Shown: positions 34,471 through 42,105 of the stretch, in pieces
Numbering within the stretch: the stretch's first letter is position 1
Layout: each line of letters begins with the position of its first letter
From: JAPPLB01 sp965206655
GTDB lineage: Bacteria; Acidobacteriota; Terriglobia; Bryobacterales; UBA6623
DNA length: 64,000 nucleotides
Direction of reading: 5' to 3'
Assembly (NCBI GenBank): GCA_965206655.1
Contig: CBDBKC010000033.1
Coordinates: 186,001 to 250,000 of the forward strand
Translations under genes and position numbers: made by a program
Notes under the pieces: model-generated
Database searches by the model: none
Seen by the model: only the letters and a program-made list of their open reading frames with translations
What the model was told of the DNA's origin: nothing

Positions 34471-34866
34471 CTAGCGCTTCGAATACTGGAAGCGTTTGCG
34501 CGCGCCCGGCCGGCCGTACTTCTTCCGCTCATGCTTGCGGGGATCGCGTGTCAAAAAGCCGGCTTTCTTCAGCGTTGGGCGCAACTCAAAATTGAAGTTC
34601 TGGAGTGCGCGGGCAATGCCCATACGAGCGGCGCCGGCTTGGCCGCTCAGTCCGCCGCCATGGGCGGTTATCAAAACGTCGAAGTTGCCGGCTGTTTCCG
34701 TCGCAAGCAAAGGCTGACGTACAGCCGCCCGATGGACCTCGGCGGGAAAGTAGTCTTCGAGCTCGCGCCGGTTAACAAGAATCTTACCGCTCCCCGGGCG
34801 AAGAAACACGCGGGCAACAGCCAGTTTGCGCCGCCCTGTGCCTAGATATTGAACTTGATCGGCCAC
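34471..34866 (-). CDS. rpsI: 30S ribosomal protein S9
   Basis: A 131-residue S9: 'G-T-G-R-R-K-L-A-V-A-R-V' at the start, 'G-G-G-L-S-G-Q-A-G-A' (about 70) and the basic end 'R-K-x-x-K-Y-G-R-P-G-A-R-K-R-F-Q-Y-S-K-R', whose last SKR reaches the tRNA in the P site. It follows rplM by 36 bp, as in most bacteria. Confidence 0.97.
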   Translation of the reverse strand: MADQVQYLGTGRRKLAVARVFLRPGSGKILVNRRELEDYFPAEVHRAAVRQPLLATETAGNFDVLITAHGGGLSGQAGAARMGIARALQNFNFELRPTLKKAGFLTRDPRKHERKKYGRPGARKRFQYSKR

Positions 34867-34902
34867 GTTTGAGAACCTTGGGCTCCGCTCGGAGCGGAGG
34901 AT

Positions 34903-35337
34903 TTACTTATTGAGATCCATCTCTTTCGGCTGTTGAGCCTCATGAGGATGTTGCGCGCCGGCGTACACCTTCAAACGCCGGGCCAATTGCTTGCCGACCT
35001 TGTTCTTCGGCAGCATGCCGAGGATCGCGGATTCGACAATCCGTTCGGGGTGTTTCGCCCGAACTTCCCTGACATTCGTTTCCTTGATGCCACCGGGATA
35101 GCCGGAGTGACGATAGTATTTTTTTTGCTCTTCCTTCTTGCCGGTGACCTTGATCTTCTGGGCGTTGACCACGATGACATGATCGCCCGTCTTCAGGAAC
35201 GGCGTGTAGTCGGGCTTGTGCTTGCCCATCAAGAGAACGGCGGCGCGTGTCGCCAGACGCCCGAGTACTTGGTCCTCGCAATCGAGAAGGTACCAGTCGT
35301 TGCGAATGTCGGTCGGGCGTGGAACGTAAGTCGGCAT
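34903..35337 (-). CDS. rplM: 50S ribosomal protein L13
   Basis: A 144-residue L13: 'W-Y-L-L-D-C-E-D-Q-V-L-G-R-L-A-T' near the start, 'K-T-G-D-H-V-I-V-V-N-A-x-K-I' (about 50), and 'G-M-L-P-K-N-K-V-G-K-Q' (about 107). First gene of the translation operon. Its upstream spacer (35338-35483) ends at an IS element. Confidence 0.96.
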   Translation of the reverse strand: MPTYVPRPTDIRNDWYLLDCEDQVLGRLATRAAVLLMGKHKPDYTPFLKTGDHVIVVNAQKIKVTGKKEEQKKYYRHSGYPGGIKETNVREVRAKHPERIVESAILGMLPKNKVGKQLARRLKVYAGAQHPHEAQQPKEMDLNK

Positions 35338-35483
35338 TTGTTAAGAACGTTCGTTCCCCTTCAGCCTACCAGCAATCTGAAGAAGCCCTCCGGGACAAAC
35401 TCCCCCGTCGGCTCTGAGGGAGAGCCTCGGGCCCTGCGGTTTAGTCTAGCTAAAAGCCGGACGGATGTCCATGGGGAGTCTTG

Positions 35484-37025
35484 TCTCATGCAAGATGAGC
35501 CTGAAGGAGGAGTTAGTTTCTCACACAAGATGAGCCTGAAGGGTGGGGGAGTGAGCATGCTGGGGATTGACCATCCACATGCAAGACGGCAAGACGCTGA
35601 GCCTGGAGCAGATACGGCAGTTTCTGGAGGCCAGCGATGAAATACGATTCAAGGGCAAAGGGCGTGCCGAGATCTACGCCTGGGTGGCGCAAACGCTGTG
35701 CCGGCAGCGCTACAGCGGGCAAGACCGAGCCGCCAAAGGACTGCTGCGGCAATATCTGGCCAAGATGACGGGACTGAGCCGGGCGCAGGTCACCCGACTG
35801 ATCCGCCAATATCGGCAGAGGGGTGAGCTGGTACCTGCCCGCTATCGGCGGCATCGCTTTGCCGGCAAGTACACGGCGGCCGATATCGAGCGGCTGGCGG
35901 CCGTCGATGAAGCACACGAAACCCTCAGCGGCCCGGCCACGCGCAAGATCCTGCAGCGGGAATATCACAAGTACCAGCAGAGTGAATATGAGCGGTTGGC
36001 GGAGATCTCGGTGGCCCACATCTATCGACTGCGGCGGCACAGGGTGTACCGCCAGCGGCGGCTGCATTTCACCAAGACTCGGCCCAGCGCGGTGTCGATC
36101 GGCGAGCGGCGGCGGCCCAACCCGCGGGGCCAACCCGGCTACCTGCGAGTGGATACGGTACATCAAGGAGATCGCGACGGCGTGAAGGGCGTCTATCACA
36201 TCAACGCGGTGGATGAAGTGACCCAGTGGCAAGTGGTCGGCGCCACGGCGGCCATTAGCGAAGCCTGGCTGGAGCCGTTGCTCAAGGCCATGCTGGAGCA
36301 GTTCCCCTTTCGCCTGCGCGGCTTCCATTCCGACAACGGCAGCGAGTTCCTCAACGGCACGGTGGAAAAATTACTGAACAAGCTGCTGATCGAACAGACC
36401 AAGTCGCGGCCGAGGCACACCAACGACAACGGCTTGGTGGAATCGAAAAACGGCGCCGTGATCCGCAAGCACATGGGGCATACGCACATCGCGGCGCCGC
36501 ACGCGGCGCGCATCCAGCGCTTCTATCAACAGCACTTCAATCCCTATTTGAACTTCCACCGGCCCTGCGGACAACCCGAACTGCTGACCGACGCCAAAGG
36601 CAAGCAGAAGCGCGTGTATCGCCACTATCAGACCCCTTGGGAAACCTTCCAGAAGTTGCCGCGGGCCGCCGACTATCTCAAGCCCGGGCAGGCGATCAAG
36701 GCCCTCGACCGTATTGCTCAGGCCGAAAGCGACACTGCGGCGGCGCGGCGGATGCAACAAGCCAAGAGCAAGCTGTTTGCGAGTTTCGCATCCGCGAACC
36801 TGCCGCGCCGCGCGACGGGAGAAGGGCTGCGGAAATGACGGGCGATGGGAAACGAGGAAAACCAAAAACCGGTTTCCCTCGTTTCCCAACGCCCTTGGAA
36901 ATCGCTCCGCGATTCCCACATTCCCACAGCCCCGACGACGATTCTCTCCCCTTCTTAACCAATCCCAGAAAGGAGCCCAGCGACTCAGTGCTCCCCTGCT
37001 TCTCCAGGCTCATCCTTCGATGAGA
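35484..37025 (+). mobile_element. Insertion sequence with rve-type transposase
   Basis: Its ends are set by imperfect inverted repeats: TCTCATGCAAGATGAGCCTG at 35484 and, on the other strand from 37025, TCTCATCGAAGGATGAGCC. A second copy of the left terminal motif (TCTCACACAAGATGAGCCTG) lies 36 bp inside at 35520. No clear target duplication was seen. It sits between rplM and the ferredoxin gene; the IS family is not certain. Confidence 0.65.
35567..36838 (+). CDS. DDE (rve) transposase
   Basis: A 423-residue transposase with an N-terminal HTH region ('L-R-Q-Y-L-A-K-M-T-G-L-S-R-A-Q-V-T-R-L-I') and an integrase core: 'Y-L-R-V-D-T-V-H-Q-G-D' (first Asp), 'F-H-S-D-N-G-S-E-F' (second Asp, about 254) and 'N-G-L-V-E-S-K-N-G' (Glu, about 288). 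The C-terminus is basic. Intact. The start may be ATG 35579, four codons later. It belongs to a DDE group close to ISNCY/integrase-like elements, but I cannot name it. Confidence 0.85.
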   Translation: MTIHMQDGKTLSLEQIRQFLEASDEIRFKGKGRAEIYAWVAQTLCRQRYSGQDRAAKGLLRQYLAKMTGLSRAQVTRLIRQYRQRGELVPARYRRHRFAGKYTAADIERLAAVDEAHETLSGPATRKILQREYHKYQQSEYERLAEISVAHIYRLRRHRVYRQRRLHFTKTRPSAVSIGERRRPNPRGQPGYLRVDTVHQGDRDGVKGVYHINAVDEVTQWQVVGATAAISEAWLEPLLKAMLEQFPFRLRGFHSDNGSEFLNGTVEKLLNKLLIEQTKSRPRHTNDNGLVESKNGAVIRKHMGHTHIAAPHAARIQRFYQQHFNPYLNFHRPCGQPELLTDAKGKQKRVYRHYQTPWETFQKLPRAADYLKPGQAIKALDRIAQAESDTAAARRMQQAKSKLFASFASANLPRRATGEGLRK

Positions 37026-37237
37026 AAATGCTTGGGGGCGGGGACGGTGTGTGGTTAGCCCCGGCCACGTTGTCGATCTGACCCGAAACCGAACCGTTTG
37101 CGCTGTTGGCACGGTGTGGTACAATCCGCTATCTTAAAACTTCGGCGATGCTTAATAGCGCTGAGAAAAGGGGCGCGAAGCCGACCAGTTCTTAGGGCGC
37201 GGCCCTGTAGGATCTTGATAGAAGGAGACCGTTTACC
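36839..37237. other. IS right end and ferredoxin promoter region
   Basis: The first part is the right end of the IS, with a hairpin of AAACGAGG/CCTCGTTT (about 36850-36885). From 37026 on comes the ferredoxin leader. No gene. Confidence 0.5.
37098..37125 (+). promoter_or_regulatory. Possible sigma-70 promoter of the ferredoxin gene
   Basis: TTGCGC (37098-37103) and TACAAT (37120-37125) spaced by 16 bp, about 110 bp before the start codon. The -10 is close to consensus, the -35 only partly. Confidence 0.4.
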
Positions 37238-37507
37238 ATGGCATACGTCATAGCCGAACCTTGCATCGGCACGAAGGACACCGCATGCGTTGACGCATGT
37301 CCGGTGGACTGCATACACCCTAAGTCGGACGAGGAAGATTTCGATAAGGAAGAAATGCTCTACATCGAGCCCGACGAGTGCATCGATTGTGGCGCCTGTG
37401 TGCCTGTGTGCCCAGTCTCCGCTATCTTTGCGCTGGAAGACCTTCCTGAAAAGTGGAACGAGTTCACCGAGCGAAACGCGGTCTATTACGGCAAGTCCGC
37501 CGAATAG
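37238..37507 (+). CDS. 7Fe-type ferredoxin
   Basis: An 89-residue low-potential electron carrier. Cysteines 9, 17, 21 and 25 and 48, 51, 54 and 58 follow the pattern C-x7-C-x3-C-P-x2-C ... C-x2-C-x2-C-x3-C-P of 7Fe ([3Fe-4S][4Fe-4S]) ferredoxins of the Azotobacter/Mycobacterium FdxA type. An acidic surface (D-E-E-D-F-D-K-E-E) is typical. The start is marked by GAAGGAG 11 nt before ATG 37238. The gene stands alone with its own leader and terminator, between two IS elements. Confidence 0.92.
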   Translation: MAYVIAEPCIGTKDTACVDACPVDCIHPKSDEEDFDKEEMLYIEPDECIDCGACVPVCPVSAIFALEDLPEKWNEFTERNAVYYGKSAE

Positions 37508-37828
37508 TTCAGCTCTCCATCAGTTCTTCAGCCACCCTCCCGTTGCAAAACGAGAGGGTGGCTTGTTCGTTTGTGACGTTCTCGCCGGTTGAGATCGGGG
37601 GCGGAAACCTGCCTCGCAGTTGCCGGTCTGGACCCGGCGAGCTTGGCGTTCGGCCGGCGTAGTCCGGCGCTAAGGGGCTGTGAAAAAACTGGGGACAGTC
37701 CACGGCGCGCCGCTAATGAGCGCTACCAGCAAAACAGTTACGGGGGCGGCGCTTGGTACTGGAGTGCGGACGGAAAATGAGACCAGTAGAGGAGGGACAG
37801 CGTACCATCGAATGGAGAGGAGGATGAG
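37508..37828. other. 321-bp spacer: terminator and IS3 left end
   Basis: Holds the ferredoxin terminator and from 37681 the left end of the IS3-family element (TGAAAAAACTGGGGACAGTC). A large overlapping frame beginning here (37680) is not a gene. Confidence 0.5.
37531..37575 (+). terminator. Intrinsic terminator of the ferredoxin gene
   Basis: GCCACCCTC (37531-37539) pairs with GAGGGTGGC (37554-37562), extended inside by CGTT/AACG around one mismatch, followed by a T-rich stretch TTGTTCGTTTG. Confidence 0.75.
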
Positions 37829-38182
37829 ATGTCCCAGAGGAGATTCACGAAGGAGTTCAAGGTGGCAGCGGCGCAACGGCTGCTGGGAGGCGAGTCAGGG
37901 TCGGCGCTGGCGCGGGAGCTGGATGTCAAGCGCGCCAAGCTCTACGACTGGGCCGCACAGCTGGAGCGCTACGGCGGCGAGGCGTTTCCCGGCTCGGGGC
38001 GGCGGCCCGGTGCTGAACCACGCGTCGCACGCGGCCGCGAAGACGAAGCCCGCGTCGCGGCGCTGGAACGCAAGATCGGCCAACAAGCCCTCGAGATCGA
38101 TTTTTTGCAGCAAGCCTTGCGACGTGTCGAAGATCTACGCCACAAAACACTCGTCAGTGGCGGCGGCGGATCGGCGAACTGA
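37829..38182 (+). CDS. IS3-family OrfA (HTH subunit)
   Basis: A 117-residue OrfA with HTH_Tnp_1 ('R-R-F-T-K-E-F-K-V-A-A-A-Q-R-L-L-G-G'), a second helix pair 'A-R-E-L-D-V-K-R-A-K-L-Y-D-W' and a leucine-zipper-like coiled coil 'V-A-A-L-E-R-K-I-G-Q-Q-A-L-E' before the frameshift window. The last codons overlap OrfB in the -1 frame. ATG 37829 has GGAGAGGAGGATG just before it. Confidence 0.88.
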   Translation: MSQRRFTKEFKVAAAQRLLGGESGSALARELDVKRAKLYDWAAQLERYGGEAFPGSGRRPGAEPRVARGREDEARVAALERKIGQQALEIDFLQQALRRVEDLRHKTLVSGGGGSAN

Positions 38183-39030
38183 TCCGATCCGCGGCGTGGC
38201 AGGGCAAGCTGAGCGTTCGCGAAATGTGCAAGCTCAGCGGACTCTCGCGAGCAAGCTTGTATCGCAAGCCGGGGCGCGAGAGCGAGTGGGAGATGAGTCT
38301 GCGCGACGCACTGCACGAAGCGGCGTTGGAGAATCCGTTCTACGGCTATCGGAGTTTGACAGGGGAACTGAAACGACGCGGCTGGCAGGTCGGCGAAACA
38401 CGGATTCGACGGATGATGCGCGAAGACAATCTACTGCGCCTGCGCAAGCGGCGATCGAAGAAAACGACCGATTCCACACATGGTTGGCGAGTCTATCCGA
38501 ACCGGGCGCGCGATTTCACACCGACGGGTCCGAATCAGTTGTGGGCGGCCGACATCACCTACATTCGACTCGTTCACGAGTTCGTCTACGCGGCGCTGAT
38601 CTTGGACTTGTTCTCGCGACGTGTCGTGGGTTGGGCGGTGGGCCCCAGCTTGGAGACCGAACTGCCGCTTGCGGCTCTCGAGCAGGCTCTCCGGCAGCGC
38701 CGGCCGAAACCAGGCTTGCTGCATCATTCCGACCAGGGTACGCAGTATGCGTCGCACAAATACGTCGACAAGCTGCGCGAAAACGACGTGACGATCTCGA
38801 TGAGTCGCAAAGGAAACCCCTACGACAACGCCTTCGCCGAGAGCTTCATCAAGACTCTCAAAACCGAGGAAGTTCATTGCAACGAATACGCCACGTTGGC
38901 CGAGGCGCAGGCCCAGATCGGCGCTTTCATCGAACGGGTTTACAATCGCAAGCGGCTCCACTCGGCGTTAGGGTACGTGCCGCCCGTGGAGTTCGAAGAA
39001 GCGTTCGCGGCGGACGGGACGGCGGCTTAA
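38101..39030 (+). CDS. IS3-family OrfB (DDE transposase), -1 frame
   Basis: OrfB runs in the -1 frame relative to OrfA; the open part reaches back to at least 38101, and the first internal ATG is 38224 (268 residues from there). It contains 'W-A-A-D-I-T-Y-I' (first Asp), 'H-H-S-D-Q-G-T-Q-Y' (second Asp) and 'N-A-F-A-E-S-F-I-K-T-L-K-T-E-E' (Glu). The sequence GAT-TTT-TTG at 38099-38107 supplies a T-TTT-TTG slippery heptamer exactly at the start of the shared open region, so a fused OrfAB by -1 frameshifting is expected. Confidence 0.85.
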   Translation, partial: FFAASLATCRRSTPQNTRQWRRRIGELIRSAAWQGKLSVREMCKLSGLSRASLYRKPGRESEWEMSLRDALHEAALENPFYGYRSLTGELKRRGWQVGETRIRRMMREDNLLRLRKRRSKKTTDSTHGWRVYPNRARDFTPTGPNQLWAADITYIRLVHEFVYAALILDLFSRRVVGWAVGPSLETELPLAALEQALRQRRPKPGLLHHSDQGTQYASHKYVDKLRENDVTISMSRKGNPYDNAFAESFIKTLKTEEVHCNEYATLAEAQAQIGAFIERVYNRKRLHSALGYVPPVEFEEAFAADGTAA

Positions 39031-39391
39031 CGCCGCCGGAGTTTTCCAGGCAGGGGCGGATCTATCGATCCGATCCGGTGTTGGCGAAGACGGGATGCGG
39101 CACTGAGGCCGCACCCCGCGCTCATCGTTTCGATGAGTCCGCAGCCGGGTATTCCTCGGCGGGGTGCTCTCCAGCAGAGCCCGCCTCCGCTTCCCCGGCT
39201 GCTGCCATCGTGCGACGATACGCTCACATAGGCAAGCTTTTCTCAGCGAACAGCAACCTGTCCCTTCTTTCCTGGCCTCACCAAACGACCGCACTCCAGA
39301 CTGTCCCCGTCTTTTCACCGCCCGCAAGGCATCGGGCCCGCATGGGGAGGGTTTAGAATAGAGGTCACGTGCTGAGAGGAGAACGCTGAAG
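39031..39391. other. 361-bp spacer: IS3 right end and operon leader
   Basis: Up to 39317 this is the non-coding right end of the IS3-family element. The remaining 74 bp are the leader of the radical SAM operon with AGAGGAG before its GTG. No gene. Confidence 0.5.
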
Positions 39392-40714
39392 GTGATCGAG
39401 GGAACGACGGTGTCGAAAGGGAAGACGGAAGTCGGCGCCTACTTCGTCTCTAACTACCCGCCGTACTCGTTCTGGACCCCACAGCAGGTAGGCCAGGCAG
39501 CCGAGGCGCTGGATCGTCCGCCCACGGACAACTGTCCGCTGGGGCTCTACCTTCATATCCCGTTCTGCCGCAAGCGATGCCGCTTCTGCTATTTCAAGGT
39601 CTACACAGACAAGGATTCGACCGAAATCAACCGCTATATCGACGGGCTGATCGCCGAGCTGACACTCTACGTCCGTAAGGAGGTCGTTGCCGGGCGGAAG
39701 CCGAAATTCGTTTACTTTGGGGGCGGGACGCCTTCGTATATATCGACGCAGCAACTGCGGCGGCTGGTTGACGGCATTCGTCCGCTGCTGCCTTGGGACG
39801 AGGCGGAAGAGATCACGTTCGAGTGCGAGCCGGGGACGGTGTCGAAAGCGAAACTGGAGATCCTGAAAGAGATCGGGATCACGCGGCTCAGCCTGGGAGT
39901 AGAGAACTTCTCCGACCCGATTCTGGAGCTGAACGGACGCGCCCACAACGCCGCGGATATCGACAAGGTTTACAAGCTGGCGCGTGAAGTGGGGTTTCCG
40001 CAGATCAATATCGATTTGATTGCGGGGATGGTCGGCGAGACGGACGAGAACTGGCGCGAGTGCGTGAGCAAGGCGATGGCGCTGGACCCGGACAGTGTGA
40101 CTCTCTATCAAATGGAGTTGCCGCCGAATACCGTGATCTCGAAAGAGATGCGGGCGGACGGGTTGGAGTCGGCGCCGGTGGCGGATTGGCCGGTGAAGCG
40201 GGCTTGGGCGAAGTATGCGTTCGCGGAGTTCGAGAAGGCGGGGTATACGTTGACGAGCGGCTACACGGCCGTGAAGGACCCGAAGAGGGCGACGTTCCTG
40301 TACCGCGACTTGCTGTGGGCGGGCGCGGATCTATTGGCGCTGGGAGTGGCGTCTTTCTCTCATGTGCAGGGCGTTCATTTTCAAAACCAGAGCCGCATTG
40401 AGGAGTATGAGGCGGCGCTGGCGAAGGGCGAGCTGCCGATTTACCGCGCTCTGAAGACGACGGAAGAAGAGCGGATGATTCGTGAGTTCATTCTGCAGAT
40501 GAAGAAGGGTCGGGTGAACACGCGGTACTTCGAAAAGAAGTATGGCGTGGCGTTGCAAGAGCGCTTTGCGAGTCAGATCGAAGAGTTGGCGGGCGGCGGG
40601 CTGCTGACGACAGACGCCGAGAACGTGCGGCTGACGCGCGATGGGCTGCTGCGCGTGGATGAATTGCTGCACCGTTTTTTCCTTCCTGAACATCGAGTCG
40701 CCGACGCTGCGTAG
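39392..40714 (+). CDS. HemN-like radical SAM enzyme
   Basis: A 440-residue radical SAM protein of the HemN/HemW superfamily. C59-x3-C63-x2-C66 (P-F-C-R-K-R-C-R-F-C) binds the 4Fe-4S cluster, G-G-G-T-P-S (about 112) binds SAM, and 'L-S-L-G-V-E-N-F' and 'I-N-I-D-L-I-A-G-M' follow. A HemN_C-like winged end is at 350-430. First gene of an operon with a flavin-dependent halogenase-family enzyme and a PaaK-like ligase. The neighbourhood does not look like haem synthesis; HemN-like enzymes in natural-product clusters do methylation or cyclopropanation. GTG 39392 is used. Confidence 0.85.
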   Translation: MIEGTTVSKGKTEVGAYFVSNYPPYSFWTPQQVGQAAEALDRPPTDNCPLGLYLHIPFCRKRCRFCYFKVYTDKDSTEINRYIDGLIAELTLYVRKEVVAGRKPKFVYFGGGTPSYISTQQLRRLVDGIRPLLPWDEAEEITFECEPGTVSKAKLEILKEIGITRLSLGVENFSDPILELNGRAHNAADIDKVYKLAREVGFPQINIDLIAGMVGETDENWRECVSKAMALDPDSVTLYQMELPPNTVISKEMRADGLESAPVADWPVKRAWAKYAFAEFEKAGYTLTSGYTAVKDPKRATFLYRDLLWAGADLLALGVASFSHVQGVHFQNQSRIEEYEAALAKGELPIYRALKTTEEERMIREFILQMKKGRVNTRYFEKKYGVALQERFASQIEELAGGGLLTTDAENVRLTRDGLLRVDELLHRFFLPEHRVADAA

Positions 40715-40770
40715 CAGCCCTTGGTAGCAATGAGCTCTGGTGACAGTCACCGAAGGGAGGCTTTGTACTC

Positions 40771-42102
40771 TTGCGACGGGCTGTTAGGCGATCGGACGCT
40801 GTGAGTACCCACTACGACGCGATCGTGATCGGCGCCGGTCCAGCGGGGTCTGCCGCGGCGGCGGTGCTCGCAATGAAAGGCCGGCGAACGCTGGTGCTGG
40901 AGCGCGAGAAGTTTCCGCGCTACCACGTCGGTGAGTCGCTGATTCCGTATACGTACTTTCCGCTGGAGCGCATCGGTGTGCTCGAGCGGCTGAAGAAGTC
41001 TCATTTCCCGAGCAAGTACAGCGTGCAGTTCGTGGGGCGAAGCGGGCAGCGGTCGCAACCCTTCTATTTCGCGGACCACATGAAGCATGAGGCGGCATGT
41101 ACGTGGCAGGTGCTTCGGAGCGAGTTCGACCAGATGTTGATGGAGAACGCGCGGGAGAAAGGCGCGGAAATTCTCGAAGAGACCACCGTGACGCGAACGA
41201 TTCAGGACGGCGGGGCGACGGTGGGTGTCGAGGCAATGACGAAAGACGGGCGGAACGTGGAGTTCCGCGCGCCGATGACGATTGACGCGACGGGGCGCGA
41301 CTCGCTGTCGATGCTGCGCAACGGCTGGCGGGTGCGCGATGCGAAGCTGAACAAGATTGCGATCTGGACGTACTACAAGGGCGCGCTGCGTGACCCGGGG
41401 TTGGACGAAGGCGCAACTACGATTGCGTCGGTGCCGGAGCGGGGATGGTTCTGGTATATCCCGCTGCCGCAGGATTTGGTGGGCGTGGGGGTTGTGGCGG
41501 AGAAGGACTATCTGTATCGCGGGACGCGCGACCTAGAAGAGATTTTTCTTCGCGAGCTGGGCGAGAACACCTGGATCGAGGAGCATGTGGCGCCCGGCGA
41601 GCGGACCGAGCCGTTTCGGGTGACAGGGGAGTTTTCGTATCGCTCACGGTACTGCGCGGCGGATGGCTTGGTTTTGGCTGGGGATGCGTTTGCGTTTTTG
41701 GACCCGGTGTTTTCTTCGGGGCTGTTCTTTGCGCTGCGTAGCGGCGAGTTGGCGGCGGAAGCAGTGGACACGGCGCTGGCGGCGGGGGATTTTTCGGCGT
41801 CGCGGTTTGCGGCGTATAGCGAAGAGATGCAAAGCGGGATCGAGGCGATGCGGCGGCTCGTTTATGCGTTCTACGACGAGGATTTCAGTTTTGCGAAGCT
41901 GCTGAAAGAGCATCCGGATCTGGGGCCGGACTTGACGGATTGCTTGATTGGGAATCTGTCTCGGGACTTTGAGCCACTGTTTCGGGCGGTGGCGGAGTTT
42001 GCTGATGTTCCTGAGCCGTTGCCGCACGGCGGTCCGCTGATCAACGCCGGTGCTGGGGCGAGCGGCGAGCGTGTAGCGAGCCCTGAAGTGAGCGTTTCAT
42101 AA
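40771..42102 (+). CDS. Flavin-dependent halogenase-family oxidoreductase
   Basis: A 443-residue FAD enzyme with the Rossmann 'G-A-G-P-A-G-S' (about 21), 'F-P-R-Y-H-V-G-E-S-L-I-P' (about 47), 'W-F-W-Y-I-P' (about 228, the W-x-W-x-I-P motif of flavin-dependent halogenases) and 'A-G-D-A-F-A-F-L-D-P-V-F-S-S-G' (about 305). It may halogenate, oxidise or reduce an aromatic or acyl substrate. TTG 40771 is 10 nt after GGGAGG; GTG 40801 gives a more usual N-terminus (S-T-H-Y-D-A-I-V-I-G). Separated from the next gene by 3 bp. Confidence 0.82.
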   Translation: MRRAVRRSDAVSTHYDAIVIGAGPAGSAAAAVLAMKGRRTLVLEREKFPRYHVGESLIPYTYFPLERIGVLERLKKSHFPSKYSVQFVGRSGQRSQPFYFADHMKHEAACTWQVLRSEFDQMLMENAREKGAEILEETTVTRTIQDGGATVGVEAMTKDGRNVEFRAPMTIDATGRDSLSMLRNGWRVRDAKLNKIAIWTYYKGALRDPGLDEGATTIASVPERGWFWYIPLPQDLVGVGVVAEKDYLYRGTRDLEEIFLRELGENTWIEEHVAPGERTEPFRVTGEFSYRSRYCAADGLVLAGDAFAFLDPVFSSGLFFALRSGELAAEAVDTALAAGDFSASRFAAYSEEMQSGIEAMRRLVYAFYDEDFSFAKLLKEHPDLGPDLTDCLIGNLSRDFEPLFRAVAEFADVPEPLPHGGPLINAGAGASGERVASPEVSVS

Positions 42103-42105
42103 AGG

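Larger units (their letters stand above)
37681..39317 (+). mobile_element. IS3-family insertion sequence
   Basis: Two overlapping transposase frames between ends that match as inverted repeats: TGAAAAAACTGGGGACAGTC at 37681 and, on the minus strand from 39317, TGAAAAGACGGGGACAGTC. No clear target duplication seen; the non-coding right part (39031-39317) is long for the family. The GGGGACAGTC end occurs in many related elements, so the exact outer limits may differ. Confidence 0.6.

Noticed and set aside
37680..39356. 558-codon frame across the IS3 element
   Set aside because: OrfA and OrfB with real transposase motifs use the other two frames; this one is Arg/Ser/Gly-rich shadow.
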